Assembly: GCF_030272615.1 (NCBI RefSeq)
Contig: NC_081408.1
Span: 403,153,889-403,217,888, forward strand
DNA length: 64,000 bases
Direction of reading: 5' to 3'
From: Cryptomeria japonica
Taxonomy: Eukaryota; Streptophyta; Pinopsida; Cupressales; Cupressaceae
The notes below the pieces were generated by a model that had not been told where the DNA came from, ran no database searches, and worked only from the letters and a program-made list of their open reading frames with translations. The position numbers and the translations under genes are program-made. Below are positions 21,036 through 35,740 of this stretch, piece after piece; the first letter of the stretch is position 1, and each line of letters begins with the position of its first letter.

Positions 21036-21838
21036 CATAAGAATTGTCTTGCATCATAGATGATAAGCTCTGGTACACCAAAGCTTTCCAGCTCTTTTGG
21101 TGTTAGCCAAATACATGCGTTATGCATGAAGAGGGAATGATACGCTCTAACAAAGATAATCCTTACTTTTAGAATGTGCTTTAGATCCCCATTGAGGAAT
21201 TGATAGCTCAAAAACACCTTATCCAATGAATTTAGATTGACCACAAATGTTTGTTCGTCCATCTCAATGTTTGGAGATTCACTTCCCCAACATAGCCCCT
21301 ACTCAAACTTCATTTCCCTCAAAACCCTTAGACATCTGCCTATTTTCACACCAGACATGGTAGCTGGAGTACCAATACAAGCGATGAAGGTCCCTTTCTC
21401 ATACTTTATAGCTTGCTCATTAAGTTATAGAGGAGAAATATTACAAAGAACATGGGTAGGCTTCATAGAGTTGTCACTAATGGTGGGTTTGGGTGAAATC
21501 AAGGAATTGAGAGGCTACCCTCTTGTCTTGCCTTTGTACCATCCAAATATTGTTCAAATCTAGATGCAACAATGTGACATTGTGATTGTTTGAGTCTCGC
21601 AACCCATTTCAGAATAAACTTTGACAAAGCCACACTTGTGTCTACTTTCATATTTGCAAGCATGATTACCAAGGCACTTACAGCTATCTCTATATGAGTC
21701 AGGGAGATGCTAGCAAATGTTGAAGATTCTAGTTTAGGCCCATGGCTTGATTTGCTTGGAAGCTTCCAAAGCCTTTTTAACAAATCCATTTTGTGTGTAT
21801 CTTGCAACAATGGCATCCCATTGAGAAAAACCTCACAT
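21036..21838. other. Unassigned stretch with open minus-strand frames
   Basis: Minus-strand frames at 20993-21262 and 21499-21864 read like decayed protein (for example a helical segment ISLTHIEIAVSALVIMLANM), but no family is recognised and stops separate them. The TRIM at 21839 interrupts this sequence. Confidence 0.3.
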
Positions 21839-22202
21839 TGTAGGTATGTTTGTCGTTGCGCCAAGAGCTCGAGCTATCAACGCCCACTACAAACGCCAGA
21901 CGTACCCAGATCCACGGGAGGCGGTTAAGCCATGTCGCGAACCCTGAAGGAGGTGCTGACCACCAAGTCAACAATATCCCCCTCAACACCGACTAAGGGT
22001 TCCACACCAACGGAATGAAGGAGACGTCCCGAGATTCGAACCCGTTTCCCAAGGCTCTGATACCAATTGTAGGTATGTCTGTCGTTGCGCCAAAAGCTCG
22101 AGCTATCAATGCCCACTACAAACGCCAAACTTACCCAAATCCACAAGAGGCGGTTGAGCCATGTCGCGAACCCCGAAGGAGGAGCTGACCACCAAGTCAA
22201 CA
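21839..22202 (-). mobile_element. Complete TRIM element (miniature LTR retrotransposon, 364 bp)
   Basis: Two 135-bp direct repeats (21839-21973 and 22068-22202) begin TGTTGACTTGGTGG and end ACATACCTACA on the minus strand, differing at about 11 sites (about 92% identical). The 94-bp interior has a primer-binding site (TGGTATCAGAGC, minus strand, 22065-22054) just inside the right LTR and a polypurine tract (GAGGGGGATAT) next to the left LTR. The 5 bp CACAT flank both ends (21834-21838 and 22203-22207), a target-site duplication. It has no coding capacity and would depend on another element for movement. Confidence 0.92.
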
Positions 22203-24350
22203 CACATGGCCTAAGCTTCCATGATTCTTTTGTGTGAAGAAGAAGAATGAACAAGGTTTTGGAGTATAAGTCGAAATTGGAAGTGGTTCTCACAACCACT
22301 TCAAACGCTGCCAACAATTACAAAACCTTTTAATATCACAAAAAAGACTTTCACATGTGTTTTTTGGTGTTATAATTTGTTATGAAGAAAGTGTCGGGTT
22401 TTTAGGCAGTTCTCACAACCACTTCAAGTGCCCACAAAGGTTTTAAAATCTCTCAAAACCTCTGAATTCATTTTTCCCTTTTCTTTAAAAATGTATGTGA
22501 GTTTTTTAAGGTTTTGGCAACCATGTCGGATTATGACAGTGGTTATAGAACCACAAAAAAGCACCAACGAACCTTTTACTTTTAGAACAAAATTCCTTAT
22601 CAAAGCAATTTTGTTCCCGCTTAAAAATGTTGAAATAATACATTTCGAAAATTTGAAGAGTTTTATAACCTTTCAAAGCTCCAATTTTTAAAATAAAACC
22701 TTGAAACTCTTTCATTTCAACTTTGCAATAATGACTCCACTTGACCAATGCTGGAAATTGGAAATTTTATAACTTTTGACTACAAGAACAATTTTGCAGA
22801 AAAACTAACCAGATAATTCATAATAACTTCAAAAAGCACATTCATAATAACTTCAAAAAGCACCATGTTGATTTGTTTTTGCTCTAGAATTAACAAAGCT
22901 TGTGTTTTAATTGTTTCCACAAACTACTTGATGAAAACATGAAAAACTAAAATGTCCCAAACAGAGAGGTATTTTGACCTAAAAAATTTGCTCAATGATG
23001 TGACCAATATCTTTGTAAAACAATCTTCTTCCAGACTCAACAGAGCTTGAGATTTAATTGTTTCAGCCAATTTAGGTGAAGTTGTGTGTAGAAACACGCA
23101 GCATTGACTTCATGCTCTGACACAGGTGGGTGAGCATCTTCAACCTAATAAACAACTTGACACTTGGGGGTGATTAAACATACCTGGATCAACTAAGTTA
23201 TCATAATGGGTTCAGCATGATGACCTTTACCAATTTCGACGCAAAGTTTAAAATTTGGTATAATAAAGTATTGCGCTAACAGAGTCCTAAGGCTCTTATA
23301 CAGAGGAAAAGAGCTATAGTCCTATGGCTCTAATGCAATGTTGAAATCTTAAACCATTTGAAACAAGCCATGAGATCCAAAATCCTAGAACCAACTCACA
23401 AACTAAACGTTTCACATTGAAAAGATTATCAGAGACAATTTTATCAAGAAAAATGGCAGAGTAATATTACAAAACACTACCTCAAACCTATTTTCGACCT
23501 CTTATGTTTATTACGAAATTTGTGCACTTCAAATGGCAAGTTCAATAAAGAGTGTAACTAAGAAACACTAGCATGCATGCCAAATGAGGCTCCATGTAGA
23601 GTTTACAACTCACTGGAGTGAGAGACAATCAACTAATCAATCAATCCTAGTATAACAATTCATAACTCCTGATCAATCTAGACAAGACTGAGGTGTAACA
23701 AGTCTGCTCAAGACTCAAGTAAATAACTGCAACTAACTAGATGACTAGGGTAAATAGGATGTTCTGGGAATTATTCACAGTTATTTGCAAAAATAAAAGA
23801 AAACTAACTTTGGACTATATGGTATACTAAACAATGGCAATTGCTGGAAATTGTATGCAATACCATATGAAATGGAAATGTAAAACTTAAGCAGCTTATG
23901 GGAAATTGATGAGTAAGCAACCTGAGATGTGGATTGTTTGTTCAAAAAGTGAAAGCAGAAACTATAAGCATAAACCAAAGTGAAGCTTCTAGTAGTGAGT
24001 ATGATAATACCAGTTCTTAGGGAAACTTTTCTAGTTGATTATTTAGAAAGGCATCTCCTTGTGTTAAAGTTAAGGTTGAAGGAAGAAGCTCTATGCATTA
24101 GGAAACCAGTCTGAAGAGACTGAACAGATCTTTTAAGGGCAGAAAGTATTAACAATGCTAATCTTAATATACTGGACTTACCTACTGGCAATAACAGTTG
24201 TTATATCCTTTTATTTCTTAGTGAATGATAAAATTTTAAAAATTTGGCTGTCACAGATTTTGTAAATGTAGCCAGGTTAGTAACAGTAAAACAGGCGGTC
24301 AGGAATTGGAAAAGATGCAAAAACTGATGTGATTCATGAATTTCAACTAC
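22203..24350. other. Non-coding stretch with no assignable gene
   Basis: AT-rich DNA downstream of the host gene. The only structures seen are a GGTTCTCACAACCACTTC word repeated near 22274 and 22408 and the 24-bp tandem repeat listed separately. Confidence 0.4.
22816..22863 (+). repeat. 24-bp direct tandem repeat (two units)
   Basis: ATTCATAATAACTTCAAAAAGCAC occurs at 22816-22839 and 22840-22863. Confidence 0.85.
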
Positions 24351-24356
24351 TTTATT
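24351..24356 (-). terminator. Possible polyadenylation signal of the UPF0047 gene
   Basis: AATAAA on the minus strand about 120 nt past the in-frame TAA at 24478-24476. It would be used only if the exon at 24485-24564 is terminal; otherwise it is fortuitous. Confidence 0.25.
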
Positions 24357-24484
24357 AACAGAACAAGGAGTAATGAACTAGCAATCACATGATATGCTCA
24401 GAGTATCGTTACATACAAGAAACAGAAAGGTAACAAAATCTTTGGTCTATGCATGCTACCACTTTAACTATTTTTTTAATGCAC

Positions 24485-24564
24485 CTGCCAAATACCCAGA
24501 TGGAACCTTCCTGCTCTCACAGGAATAACCAGTGAACATCCCATCATTGATGCCTTTACATGAG
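24485..24564 (-). CDS. UPF0047 gene, exon 6
   Basis: 80 bp after acceptor TTGTGGCAG, encoding (A)HVKASMMGCSLVIPVRAGR and FHLGIWQ. At CAG|GTGCAT a donor-like GT follows the last conserved residue; reading through adds VH and a TAA at 24478-24476. Homologues continue with a G-I-W-x-C-E-H-R block that is not adjacent here. Confidence 0.85.
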
Positions 24565-27500
24565 CTGCCACAATTGTCACGAAACCCATGGAACCAATGT
24601 CAAAACAAATGTTGAAACAGAAAAGATATTGGAAATAAAGAGTTACCAATCAGGCTCAATAAACTTACCAGGCATGTCGTCATACCCTTCATCCAAATGG
24701 CGATAATGGTTTCCCTAAAAAAACAGTTATATTTTAGAAGAGACAATTATCTTTGAGGGAGAACACAAACTGAAAGTGTGCTCTCAATATAAACTAAACT
24801 TTGAACAAAATTTTCATATCTATATATTGGCATGTCAAAAAGGAATAAAATTGTAACTGTAGTTTATCAAGATAATAATAGATAACAAGTTCAAAATTAA
24901 TATAACCAATGATTGCACAAAAAAGATATAGGTGAGAAAAAAAAACTCTGTTTGAACACTAGCCAAAAACTTGGCAGACTCGGTGCAAGTCACAGTTCCC
25001 CCTGTAAACATGTGGATTTCTAAAGAAAACCTTGCAGATTTTGGGAGTGGACTCATCTGGTGGAAAGATAGAAAAAACCCACACAATTTGTCATTTGTCT
25101 AATTTACTTTGACAATTTATGCTCTAACTTCACCCAGCAAAAGATGTGTTTAGTATCCACACGACAAAATGCCCTGAGAGAAGGGACTGAAAAGAGATTT
25201 TAAGGTGCCTTCACAAAGATTCAAATGAATCTATCTTCTTTTCTGAATTGGGAATTACGAAAGTTGAAAGCCCAAGGGAAATGCTACCTATTTTTCCCTT
25301 CCTCATTTCCTAACGTATTTCTATTATGGTTTCGTTCTATTTTCTCTTATAAATGTTTATCATTTCACCATGATATTTTTCTTTCAAAAAACTGCTGTTA
25401 TTTTTTAATTTTTATTTTTCTATTTTAAAATCAGCAATGTCAAGTTTAGTACAAAGTAGCATTAGGAAAAACTCAAGATGGAAGTACAAGACACTAGGTG
25501 ATATCAAGGGCTATGTCTACTATAATGCTTGAAAGCTTCTTATGAATCAATAGATTGTAATGCCACCCTGCTCGAATACCTAGACATGACGAGAAGGCAT
25601 GCAGTGAAGCACCTGAGAGGTTATGAGAGAAATGAATGACCTACTTAACAATTTTGATATGAGAAAAAATGGAAAAGAAAAGGACACGGGATGCGATGGC
25701 AGCAATCATGAATGCCAATTCTAATTCATCTATAGATTTCTTAGTTGCCCAACACACTTGTCATTGATTCGTGTGAAAAATCACAAGGCACATCACTTGC
25801 AAGTTCAATTGCCAATGAGTTTTGCACAAAGACTCAAAGGTAGATTTTGAGTTAACTTGCCAAAAATTGCAAGTTCAAGAGAAAAACTCACCCAGTGATT
25901 CATAAATATAGTCCGCAACTAGAAAAGCATCAAAACACTTTATTTTTTACACAATTTCTTCTGCAAGACCACTATTTCAACACATTGATAACATTCAATG
26001 CATTTAAGTGATTTCAATAGATTTTGCATGTATGTAACATAGCAATGTCCCACTTGTGTTTTTTGTTTTCAAATTTTTTGTTATGTTTTCCATCTCATTG
26101 TGAAGTTTTACTATTCTATTTTTTATTTTTGGCTAGCTACTAGGTTTTCATGACACATTTTATGATATTTGATTTTTTGTTTATGCTAAGGTTTGAAATT
26201 TGGTATTTGTTTGAGATATGGAATCAAGTGGCAACCCTAGGGACCCTACCTGGAAGCAAGGAACCCAAAAAAGAGAAATGAGTAAAGTAGTGAGCAATTA
26301 TTGTCAAAGGAAGATGAGAGGCATCGACTGCCTCAAATATCATCTTGCACAAATTTGTTGATGAGATTTTTTACTTTGTGACAAAGTTGAGCCCAATATT
26401 ATACAAGAGGTTATGGCTCTCATTTCTTCATATGAGAAGATGAACTAGAATGGGCATTAACAAACATAGGAGCTTATGAGACTTGCTAATGTCTTGAGTT
26501 CACTTATTTTCCTGCTATTTTAATGGACTTTTACTAGATTATCATCAGACTTATTATATGCTTTAATCATCCTTAGAACCATAATACTGCTAATTATATC
26601 TGATATATATACATATGGTATACTGATATAGATATGCAATGCGTTTTACTGGATGGCATGTTGTTAATGTTATGAATGTTAATTTATGTGGATTATTGCC
26701 ATCGCTGGAACTAACATGCAGCAGGAAGTAGGAGCTGCCGTAGCTGACATATCTCTGTTCCATCCATAGCCGAAGAAGGTGGAACTCTGCTAGCAAGTGT
26801 GGGAGCAGCAAACATGGAGAAGAAGAGTCCGGTTGAAAAATAATCCTTGTTGACTCTGTATTTCTAAAGGATGTTGAGAAGATAATGCATCTTGGAAAAC
26901 CGATAAAGTTGTGCATCATTAATCTTGAATTAATGAAGCAACCATGTCACTAGTTCTGTGTTACTGCTCAATAAAAGAGTATATTATGAAACGAACTCTT
27001 GTAGTGTTAATCTGTTTTTCTTCTTAGAATAAGTCGCCTCAGTGTTAGGGAGAAGCGACATTTGGCTAGATTCAGTTGGAAGAAGTTAATGGCATACTTT
27101 CTCTAAATGCTTTAAATAGGGAAAGTATCATTCCAGCTAAAAATCTTCTCCTGCTATTAGAATCAATCTACTTTTGTACTTATCAATTGAACATACAATG
27201 CAGACAATATAGATTGTGTTTATTGCTAGATCTTCTACGTAATCATTACCTGGTTGTTTCGAGCATGAGTTAAGGATGATGGAATGATTATTATTTTGTA
27301 AGTTCAAGTTACTATTATCTTTCACAAAAATTGCATTCTTCAAGCAAGGGCCACTTGAGGTAACGTGAGCCTTTCTTTTTTCTGTTATTTAGTTTCATGA
27401 ATGCAGTTAATAATTGTTCTTAATCTTCAATTGTTATTTCATGTTTAGCAATGTTGTAGTTAAGAGTCCTAGTTGCATCCAATTTCTAGTTCGTTCGGTT

Positions 27501-30500
27501 ATATGGATAAGTTGTACCTGTAGCCACTGCTGAGTTACTCCTAGAGTCACCCGTAGCAATTGTTGTGTTTGTTAGTTCCTCATTTCAGCATTGTTTATGT
27601 TTTTAGTAGATTAGTACATTCCTTTTATGCGACAATAGAAAACTTAGGAATCCTTGCTGCACATACAATGCCAGTGCCATCTTTGAAGATACGTCCCTAG
27701 TCAATAATTAAATGAGCCTTCACTTAGAACATAGGATTACCCCATTGAATACCTCAACTGGGCCATGTGCATGACAAACTACACCAACTCAATGGATATA
27801 GTGGAGACCAATCATTTTTGGCGCCATTGTCAGGGATGGTGCTAAGGTTCAGGACTCTCAAGTTTAGGATTTCTTTCAGTTTTTTATTTTCTGTGATATA
27901 CTTTCTGTTATAAACTTTCAGTAGCATAGATGTTTGTTTACAACATTAGGAAAGTTAGATTTTGAAACTGGCATCAAGTTATTTCCATTGCATGCACCAA
28001 CAAAGAGATGCTAGAGGAAGATTTCTTCCCTATACATCAAGTGTAGGAGATGCCCTAGCTTCAAGAGAGGGGCTAGAGGACTCATCAGCTTCAACACAGA
28101 CATCAAAAGATCCATTTAGTGCACTTATAGATCCAATATCTTTTGATATCATTCAAGAAGAACCTACTCAAGCACGTGTACAAGAGATAATAGCAACAAT
28201 GGGTGATGCTGAAGTAGACAATCTTGATACACCAGTCACCTTTGCATTTCCAATCACTGACTTGAAGAGGGTAGCAACATTGAAGAATATACCCCCAAAC
28301 GCCCTCCCTAACTTTTATGGCCTAGTCACTGAAGATCCTGATACCTTTTTGTTTGAATTTGATGTACTCTGTTGAAGTTATGACTGTGTAACTGATGCTC
28401 ATCGCTTAAAGCTATTTCTAGACACTTTGAAGGAATATGGATTATGGTGGTTCATGGGGCTGGGAAGCAATGCAATTACTAGTTGCAATGTAATGAAAGA
28501 GAAGTTTCTGCAGAAATATCAAGACTATTGCAAAGGTGGAGAGTGGAGACACAAAGAAGGAAGACATTTTCAAGATGTCTCAAAGAGAAGATGAACCCCT
28601 TGAAGACTACATCGATAGGTTTCAATTTTGTTTGAAAAATCCAAACAAAATAGGCTCACTCTTGGTTTTTCTCGGGGGAGTTAACAAGGAATACTCAATT
28701 CAATGGGTGGAGATGATATTACACAAACAACATTTGATGATATTTGCAAACTAGCAAGGAATTATTCTAGTGCTACCCTGAGGAAGGATAAAAGCTCTAG
28801 GTTTCTTCCTAACACTAAGACATTGTTAGGAGTAAAAACGTATGTTAGTATGAATAATAATTATAAGTGTGTTATGTGTGGTTATGTTTTGTTGTTGCCG
28901 AAAGGTTCCCGTCGGGTAGTTGGGAGTTGGTGACGGTTGGCAACTTGGCCAACCGTCAGGTCTATATATTGTTTGGTTGGAACCTCGGCAGGGGGGGATC
29001 ATGTATGAACCATTGGAGACATTGGAATAAAGATATAACTTTCTGGTCTGATTATTATCATCTGTCATTCGTGTTATGATGTACAATTATTCTATTCTAT
29101 GAATGCTTAGTATACGCAAGTACTACTGGGTTATTGATTATCCACCACTATACATTTAGGACTAAACATTTTGGCGTTGTTGCCTGAACGAACCTGGAGA
29201 TAACCATGGCGGCAAGCGGAAACAATTAATGGGCCGACCATTTAACCAGCAATTAATTGTCGTGGACAGCAACACGCACGAAGAGAGTACCGCAGAAGAG
29301 GAACGAGAGGATCAGTTGACGGCAGACTTGGTGGAGTTGTGGGACGTGTCGGTCACGCAGTACGTACGGCAAGAGGCTCAAGAGAGAGCCGTCTCGGAAG
29401 GTACAGTACGTGGTGAACTCACCGTCAGCACCCTCGTCTTTGACCTACTCGGAAGTATTCCAAGGTTACTCACCAGAAATTTGATTGCACTCCAAGACCA
29501 AAGGGAGAAAACGGCAAAGGAACTTTGGCGGCAACATGTTCTCCGACGGTACGAGGAATGGAGTCGTAGAGAGGAAGAGGAGAGGGAGGTCAGTCAGCGT
29601 CGTACCTCTAGCACTTGATGCCCCTACGGCCGAACAAAGACAAACGTACCACTGCTACCGAAGGAGTAAACGAGGGAACTGTATGGCCATCCCTCCGCAT
29701 AAAAGAACAGGCCAACAGGAGACAGCGACTAAGAGAGGTTGCCGACTCAAAGAGTCCGGAGAAACACAACAGAAGTCGGAGTCGTAGTCGGGAGAGGCAA
29801 AAACCGTGTACGTGGAAGAAGTTGGCCGAGGTCGCCAGGAACCTGCCACTTCCAGACGTAGCAGAGGAAGATCTCGCCGACCAGGCCCCACACTCGACGT
29901 CAAGTGAAGAAGACTCCGGAATCGAATCACAAAGCACCCAATCGGAATTTTCCGAACAAGGAGAGGAGGCGGTACGAGACCTGCACGAGGAAATCGCCAC
30001 TATTTTCGAAGCAACATTGTCCGGCATTAAAAACTTGTCGTTGTCATAGGGCATCAAAATAGGAAGATTGGACCCGGAAACCCCGGGAAGGAGGGACTAT
30101 AGAAGTGAAGGTGACCAAAGCCCGGTTAGCAGGGACCCAACCAGACCAGGAGCGTACGGCACCACCCGGACACAGTACCTTCCCGGCATATAGCCATTTC
30201 CAAGCACTACATAAAACCGCACAGAAAGAACGATGGCACACCCTGGAGAAACAAAAACTTCCAAAATTCATGGGCGACGGATCAGAGGATCCCATACGGC
30301 ATTGCAAGACATGAGTTACCATCTTGGAAGCAAATGGCCAGGACGACCAAGACTATTGGGTGAAGGCATTTCCAGCCACCTTGCGAGGAATAGCAATTGA
30401 CTGGTACACAGATCTCGATGCGCAGCATAAAACATCCTGGAACAATCTGAAGAAGGCCTTTGAGGGAGAATTCAAACTCCTACGGGACGACAACAAGATT

Positions 30501-33500
30501 GTGGCGGAAATTTACAACACCAAACAAGGAAAAAACGAAAGTGTACGCGCATATAACAGACGGCTGAGGGAACTACTGAACAAAATGGAGAACCAGCCGG
30601 CGGATGGCCTCAAGAAGCGGTGGTTTGTGGAAGGATTGGTACCATCCCTAAGAAGGACGATGAAAGTAGTACCTCCGCCAACGTACGATGAAGCATGCAA
30701 TCGTGTCATGGATATTGAAAGTGAAAACAAGACATCCTAGGGGAAGCGACTGAGCAGCGATGGTGATAGTATGGACGACGACAGCAATGGAGGATCAAAA
30801 ACAGTGCAAGCACTCCGCAAAGATATGATGAGGTTGATGAAGGAGTTAAAAGGTGACAAAGAAAGTGGTAGGGAAGGAAAAGAACTATGGTGTACTGACT
30901 GCAAGACTGAAGGGCACACTAAAGGAGGTTGTCCCCTAAAAGTCTTCTGTGACATCTGCTAAATAACGGGACATTCCACCAAGGAATGCCCGTACAACTT
31001 GAAGGCACGGAGCACACAAGTGCTCTATGCCCAACCCAACCAAACCACACCACCAGCAACGCCTCCAAGGCCAACAACAAACCCTGATGCCTCACCCGGA
31101 GGATACAGAAACAATCGACGGGGGAACAACAGATCCAATAATAACACACCAAGGAGCAGAATTCAATACGACGGGAAGGGGCGACCCATGATTCAGTGCA
31201 GGAAGTGCAATGAATGGGGTCACTTTGCCCGAGAATGCCCGAGAATGCCAAAACGGAGGTGATGTAGGAAGTTTGTTGTGCAGATGGTGCGGCCCAGGGA
31301 ATCACGAGGACATAGATTGCCCAAAGCAAAAAGGGGTGAACATGCTCAATGTAGAGGGATCAAAGGAAGACGTACTGGCAATCACAAGGTTGCAAAATAA
31401 GAAAGTCACGTACCCGGACCCTCGCACAGAAAAGAAAGACTTCAAGAGGCAAGGGCAGATATCCAGCGGGCGATGGCTGGAGAACGAAGGGCCTCGCACC
31501 TGGCCACCGATACATCGGTCCAGCCGGAACCAGAAAAAATTATCATCAAGCAGATGTTACAAACCACAATACTCGTACAGGTGTCTAACCTTCTGCAGAC
31601 CATGCCACAACTAAGGATGGCTCTAACAAATGTAACCAAGGACACTACCATTAGTCAAGAACACCAAACGCTGACAAAGTCTGGTACGGACCCGGTTCAG
31701 GGATCCGGTACGGATGCTATGAACCCTGTGCTACTAACGGCAGGAGTCGGACGGAAACCCGCAGTGGTAGAGATGGATATATTGGGACAAAAGCTTACAA
31801 ACACCATCGTTGATGGTGGGTCTGGAGTCAATGTACTACCGGAAGAAACTTGGCAAAACCTCGGCAAGCCAACACTATGGCCACCAACCTTCCACCTGGT
31901 CGGGGCGGATCAGCACGGCATCAAACCCCTTGGCACCCTCATGGCACAAAAGGTGATAATTGGGACCCAGCAATTCCTTCTCGACTTTGTAGTCATTCCT
32001 CTGGAAAGGAAAGCGTACGACGCTCTTCTAGGAAGGGGGTGGTTGATCATGGCCAAAGCTAACCACAACTAGAAAAGGAATACGCTCTCAATCGAGAAGG
32101 ACGGGCATAAGTATGTAATTGATCTCAGGAACCAATCCGTCAGCGAAGAGCTCGCGTCATCGAACTCCGACTCAGAAGATTCCAATCGATGGTAGTGGAG
32201 TTCTGAAGGAGACGGAGGAGGGAAAGAACCTGACGAGGAAGGAGTGCTGGAACTAGACGGATGCTCCGAGGATGGAACCAGTTCACTGGTAGGACTTTTT
32301 CATTGGCAAATGGAGGACTATGAGCTCTTCCACCCGGAGTGTCACATACTTCAAATATGTGAGATAGGAGAATCAAGCGGCGGGATGGAAGAACAATCTT
32401 TTCCCCCGGAGTACGGTAGATACCAAGAGGGAATGGCACGGATGGACGACATGCCAGCACACCAATTTGAACGGGATGAAACCATCAAGTACGAGGAACA
32501 GGGTGTGGAGAAGGTTAATCTAGGCAATGAGGCAAAACCACAGGGGATACTTGTAAGGGAAAAAGCAACTAAGTCCAAGTCGGCAAGTACTAAAAAATTG
32601 AAATATCAAGAAGATGAACCTGACAGGCAGACAAGACTGGGCGTACAAAAGGAAGTAGTACACCGTACGGATCAATGGCATGCTGCAAGGACAGAAGAAA
32701 CAGTACGGAGCACGTGTACGGACGCCCAAGAGAGGACAATTCCATATAGGGTATGAAGTGAACGATCAAGAAGGCACGAAAATCTGAGGGCTATACCGTA
32801 TGGCGTATGGTTTTCAGAAGATTGCCAGAGTCTATCGAACAACGCAGAAGTCATATCGTACGACGTACGGATTCAGGGCACGAGAGACTGGAGCCACTGT
32901 ACGGTGTATGGTGTACTGAATATAGGAAGGGAAAGGCTTAAGCTGTCGTATGTGTACGGTATACAAAACACATCTAAAGGGGAGCAAGTGTACGACATAC
33001 AAGCTCCGTACGGTGTACGGCACATAGTGACTAGAATTGTGGCACGAGGAAGAGCAAACCATTCGCCGTACGAGTACGGCTTAGGAGAAACAGGGGGTTG
33101 TCAACTTGTAGTATCGTACGGCGTACGGAGCTACCGTACGACCATAACCCTCGAGGGTATACCCCCACCGTACGGTGTACGGCCCACTTCCACCAGTACG
33201 TGCAGAGCAGAGATATCCGTACGACAACCAGCATTAACATTTGCCAGACAAACAGAGACATTCGTACGGCCAAGAGCATCCGTACGGCCAACATCATCAA
33301 AATCCGTACAGCAATCAACATCAACCACACCCACAAGGCAAAGTCCGTACGGCGTACGGCATCAGTCAGGCAAACAGGGAGATCTGTATGGCATAAGGTA
33401 CCAGGTGGACAAGCAAAGACATCTGTCATAACCCCTCTTTGGACATTGGATTATTGTGATTAAATAAATACGATAATTAAAACATTTATTAATTAACATT

Positions 33501-34917
33501 TAATAATATTAGAAAATCGTCTCATTTATGAGATTTCACCATTTTCCTCTAAAGTGAGAGGGTTGTCATAACCCCACATCCTAGTGATGTAATTAATAAT
33601 AGATTTTGTGATTCTTCATCATAATAATAAATTATCATTTATTATGTAATTGATGTTATATAAAAATAATATTAATATTATAATAATACATTATTGCAAA
33701 AATAATAAATACTGCAAATCTGATCTGAAATAAAGTATCAATATTCAGTCCACTGTACATCCTGGACCTACCAGCTTGAATTAAATACTTTAGATCGTTA
33801 ATTGTTCACCACCGAATTATATTCTTTAACATTAAAGTTAATTTTTCCCTAAGTGCCTGCCTTCAGCAGACAACAAATCAGAGGATGTCAGAATGTCAGA
33901 ATAGTGTCAGTTTTGGTCCCTTAAAACTTCATCAAACAATAACATGTTACGTCAGATGTAGGAAGACTTAGGGGCTGCATTGACTAATGATGAGGGGGCA
34001 ATGAGCATCTTAAACTCACCGGTTTATTTACTTTAATCGCTTCCTTCCTTAGAGGAAATAATATGGTACCAAAGTCTTAAAATTCCACGTCAGGCTACAA
34101 TCCTATGCTTTGTTAAGGCAGTGATGAAGCAGTGTCTATTAATAATAAACACAAATAGGATAATGAGCAGCGATGTAGATGATTAAATAAAAGAATAACG
34201 AAACAATGATTATTTTGGGAAATTAATAATAATAAAAGAGTGCTATCCTTTGTAATGTTAAGGATGCGATTATAAGGAGAGTCCGATTAGCAATACAAGT
34301 CAATCAATAACTAAATGGTGCAAATATAATCAAGAGCTATGAGACATCTCATCATCCCAAATGCAAGGTATAAGAAGGCACCATTATAAAGAGACAAGGG
34401 ACGTGTCTCTTAAGTCACCATTCCCATCGTATATGAAGACAATCCCGATCATTTCCAAAAGGGGGGGGAAAAAAAAGGAAAGGTCTTCTACGAAGAGGCA
34501 AGGTAAGTAATAGTTGGTTGCTGATATTAAATAATCATATCAGTTAATGGGGGAACAGCAGTTAATAGGTAACATCATTACTACTAGTTAATGGGTAACA
34601 CTCAAAGGGTAATATGTAACGTTAATTAATAAGGGGTGTTAATTGAGGTCTAGTGCACATAAATATATGTATTAATTAATTCATGGGTCATTAAATATAG
34701 GTAAGGGATTTTATATAGTTAATGGCCTTTGCATTAATATATTAAATAGGAATAGTATGTATTAATGATTTTTGGTCATTAATAGGAATAGTATGTATTA
34801 ATGAATATAAAGATATAAAGATAGGCAATGAATTAGTATATATATTAATAGGAATAATTAATATATATACATTAATAAATACAAATGCATAAAGATAGAT
34901 AGTGACATTATACATAC

Positions 34918-34953
<36 letters not shown>

Positions 34954-34974
34954 TAATACATAGAGGAATAGTTA

Positions 34975-35017
<43 letters not shown>

Positions 35018-35665
35018 TAAATAGGAATGAAGAACTTGTTGTAAACATATATAATGAATGATTCGTAATTAGTAAAGAATGATAGGAAAAATACATATCA
35101 GGATAATAGGAATGTATGTTAGGATTACATATGAGTAATGGTTAATGAACATTTTATGAATATAGGTAATGAATACAAGACTATGTACATGTGGATTATG
35201 AAATAGGAAATAATAAATGAAAATGCAAAGGAATGTATTATGAATGAAATCACATGAGGGAGGCTATAGGGAGGAAACTCTCTTAGTCTAAGGGGGGATT
35301 ATGATAATCCCTAGGACAGTATATACTGAAAGTCGATATGCATATCTAGGGTTTGCTTGATTAAACTCAACCAAGAAGAGACGGATCTGGCCAATCCCCT
35401 CTGAGGACTTGGATGATGAAGGCATCGCCCAAGGCAAGGAATAGACAAGGGTCTTCCTTGAAGGGCTTGGGTGTAAGAGGTTACACCCAAGACAGGATTC
35501 GAACTCAACTTCGATTTCCTGAAGGGCTTGGAACCAAGGGGTTCCAAGAAGGCGAGCTTCATGACCGCCTAAGGACATACTTTCGTATGGCATTCGTATC
35601 CTTTTTTTAGATAAAAATTATGATTATGTTAATTAAGTATTAAAAATAGATTGCAAATTAAAAAT

Positions 35666-35740
<75 letters not shown>

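Noticed and set aside
23781-25428. Hydrophobic short frames on both strands
   Set aside because: AT-rich intronic or flanking DNA; the Phe/Leu/Ile content reflects T-rich composition.
29608-30057. Minus-strand Ser-rich frame opposite element B gag
   Set aside because: Mirror of the sense gag frame; no independent support.
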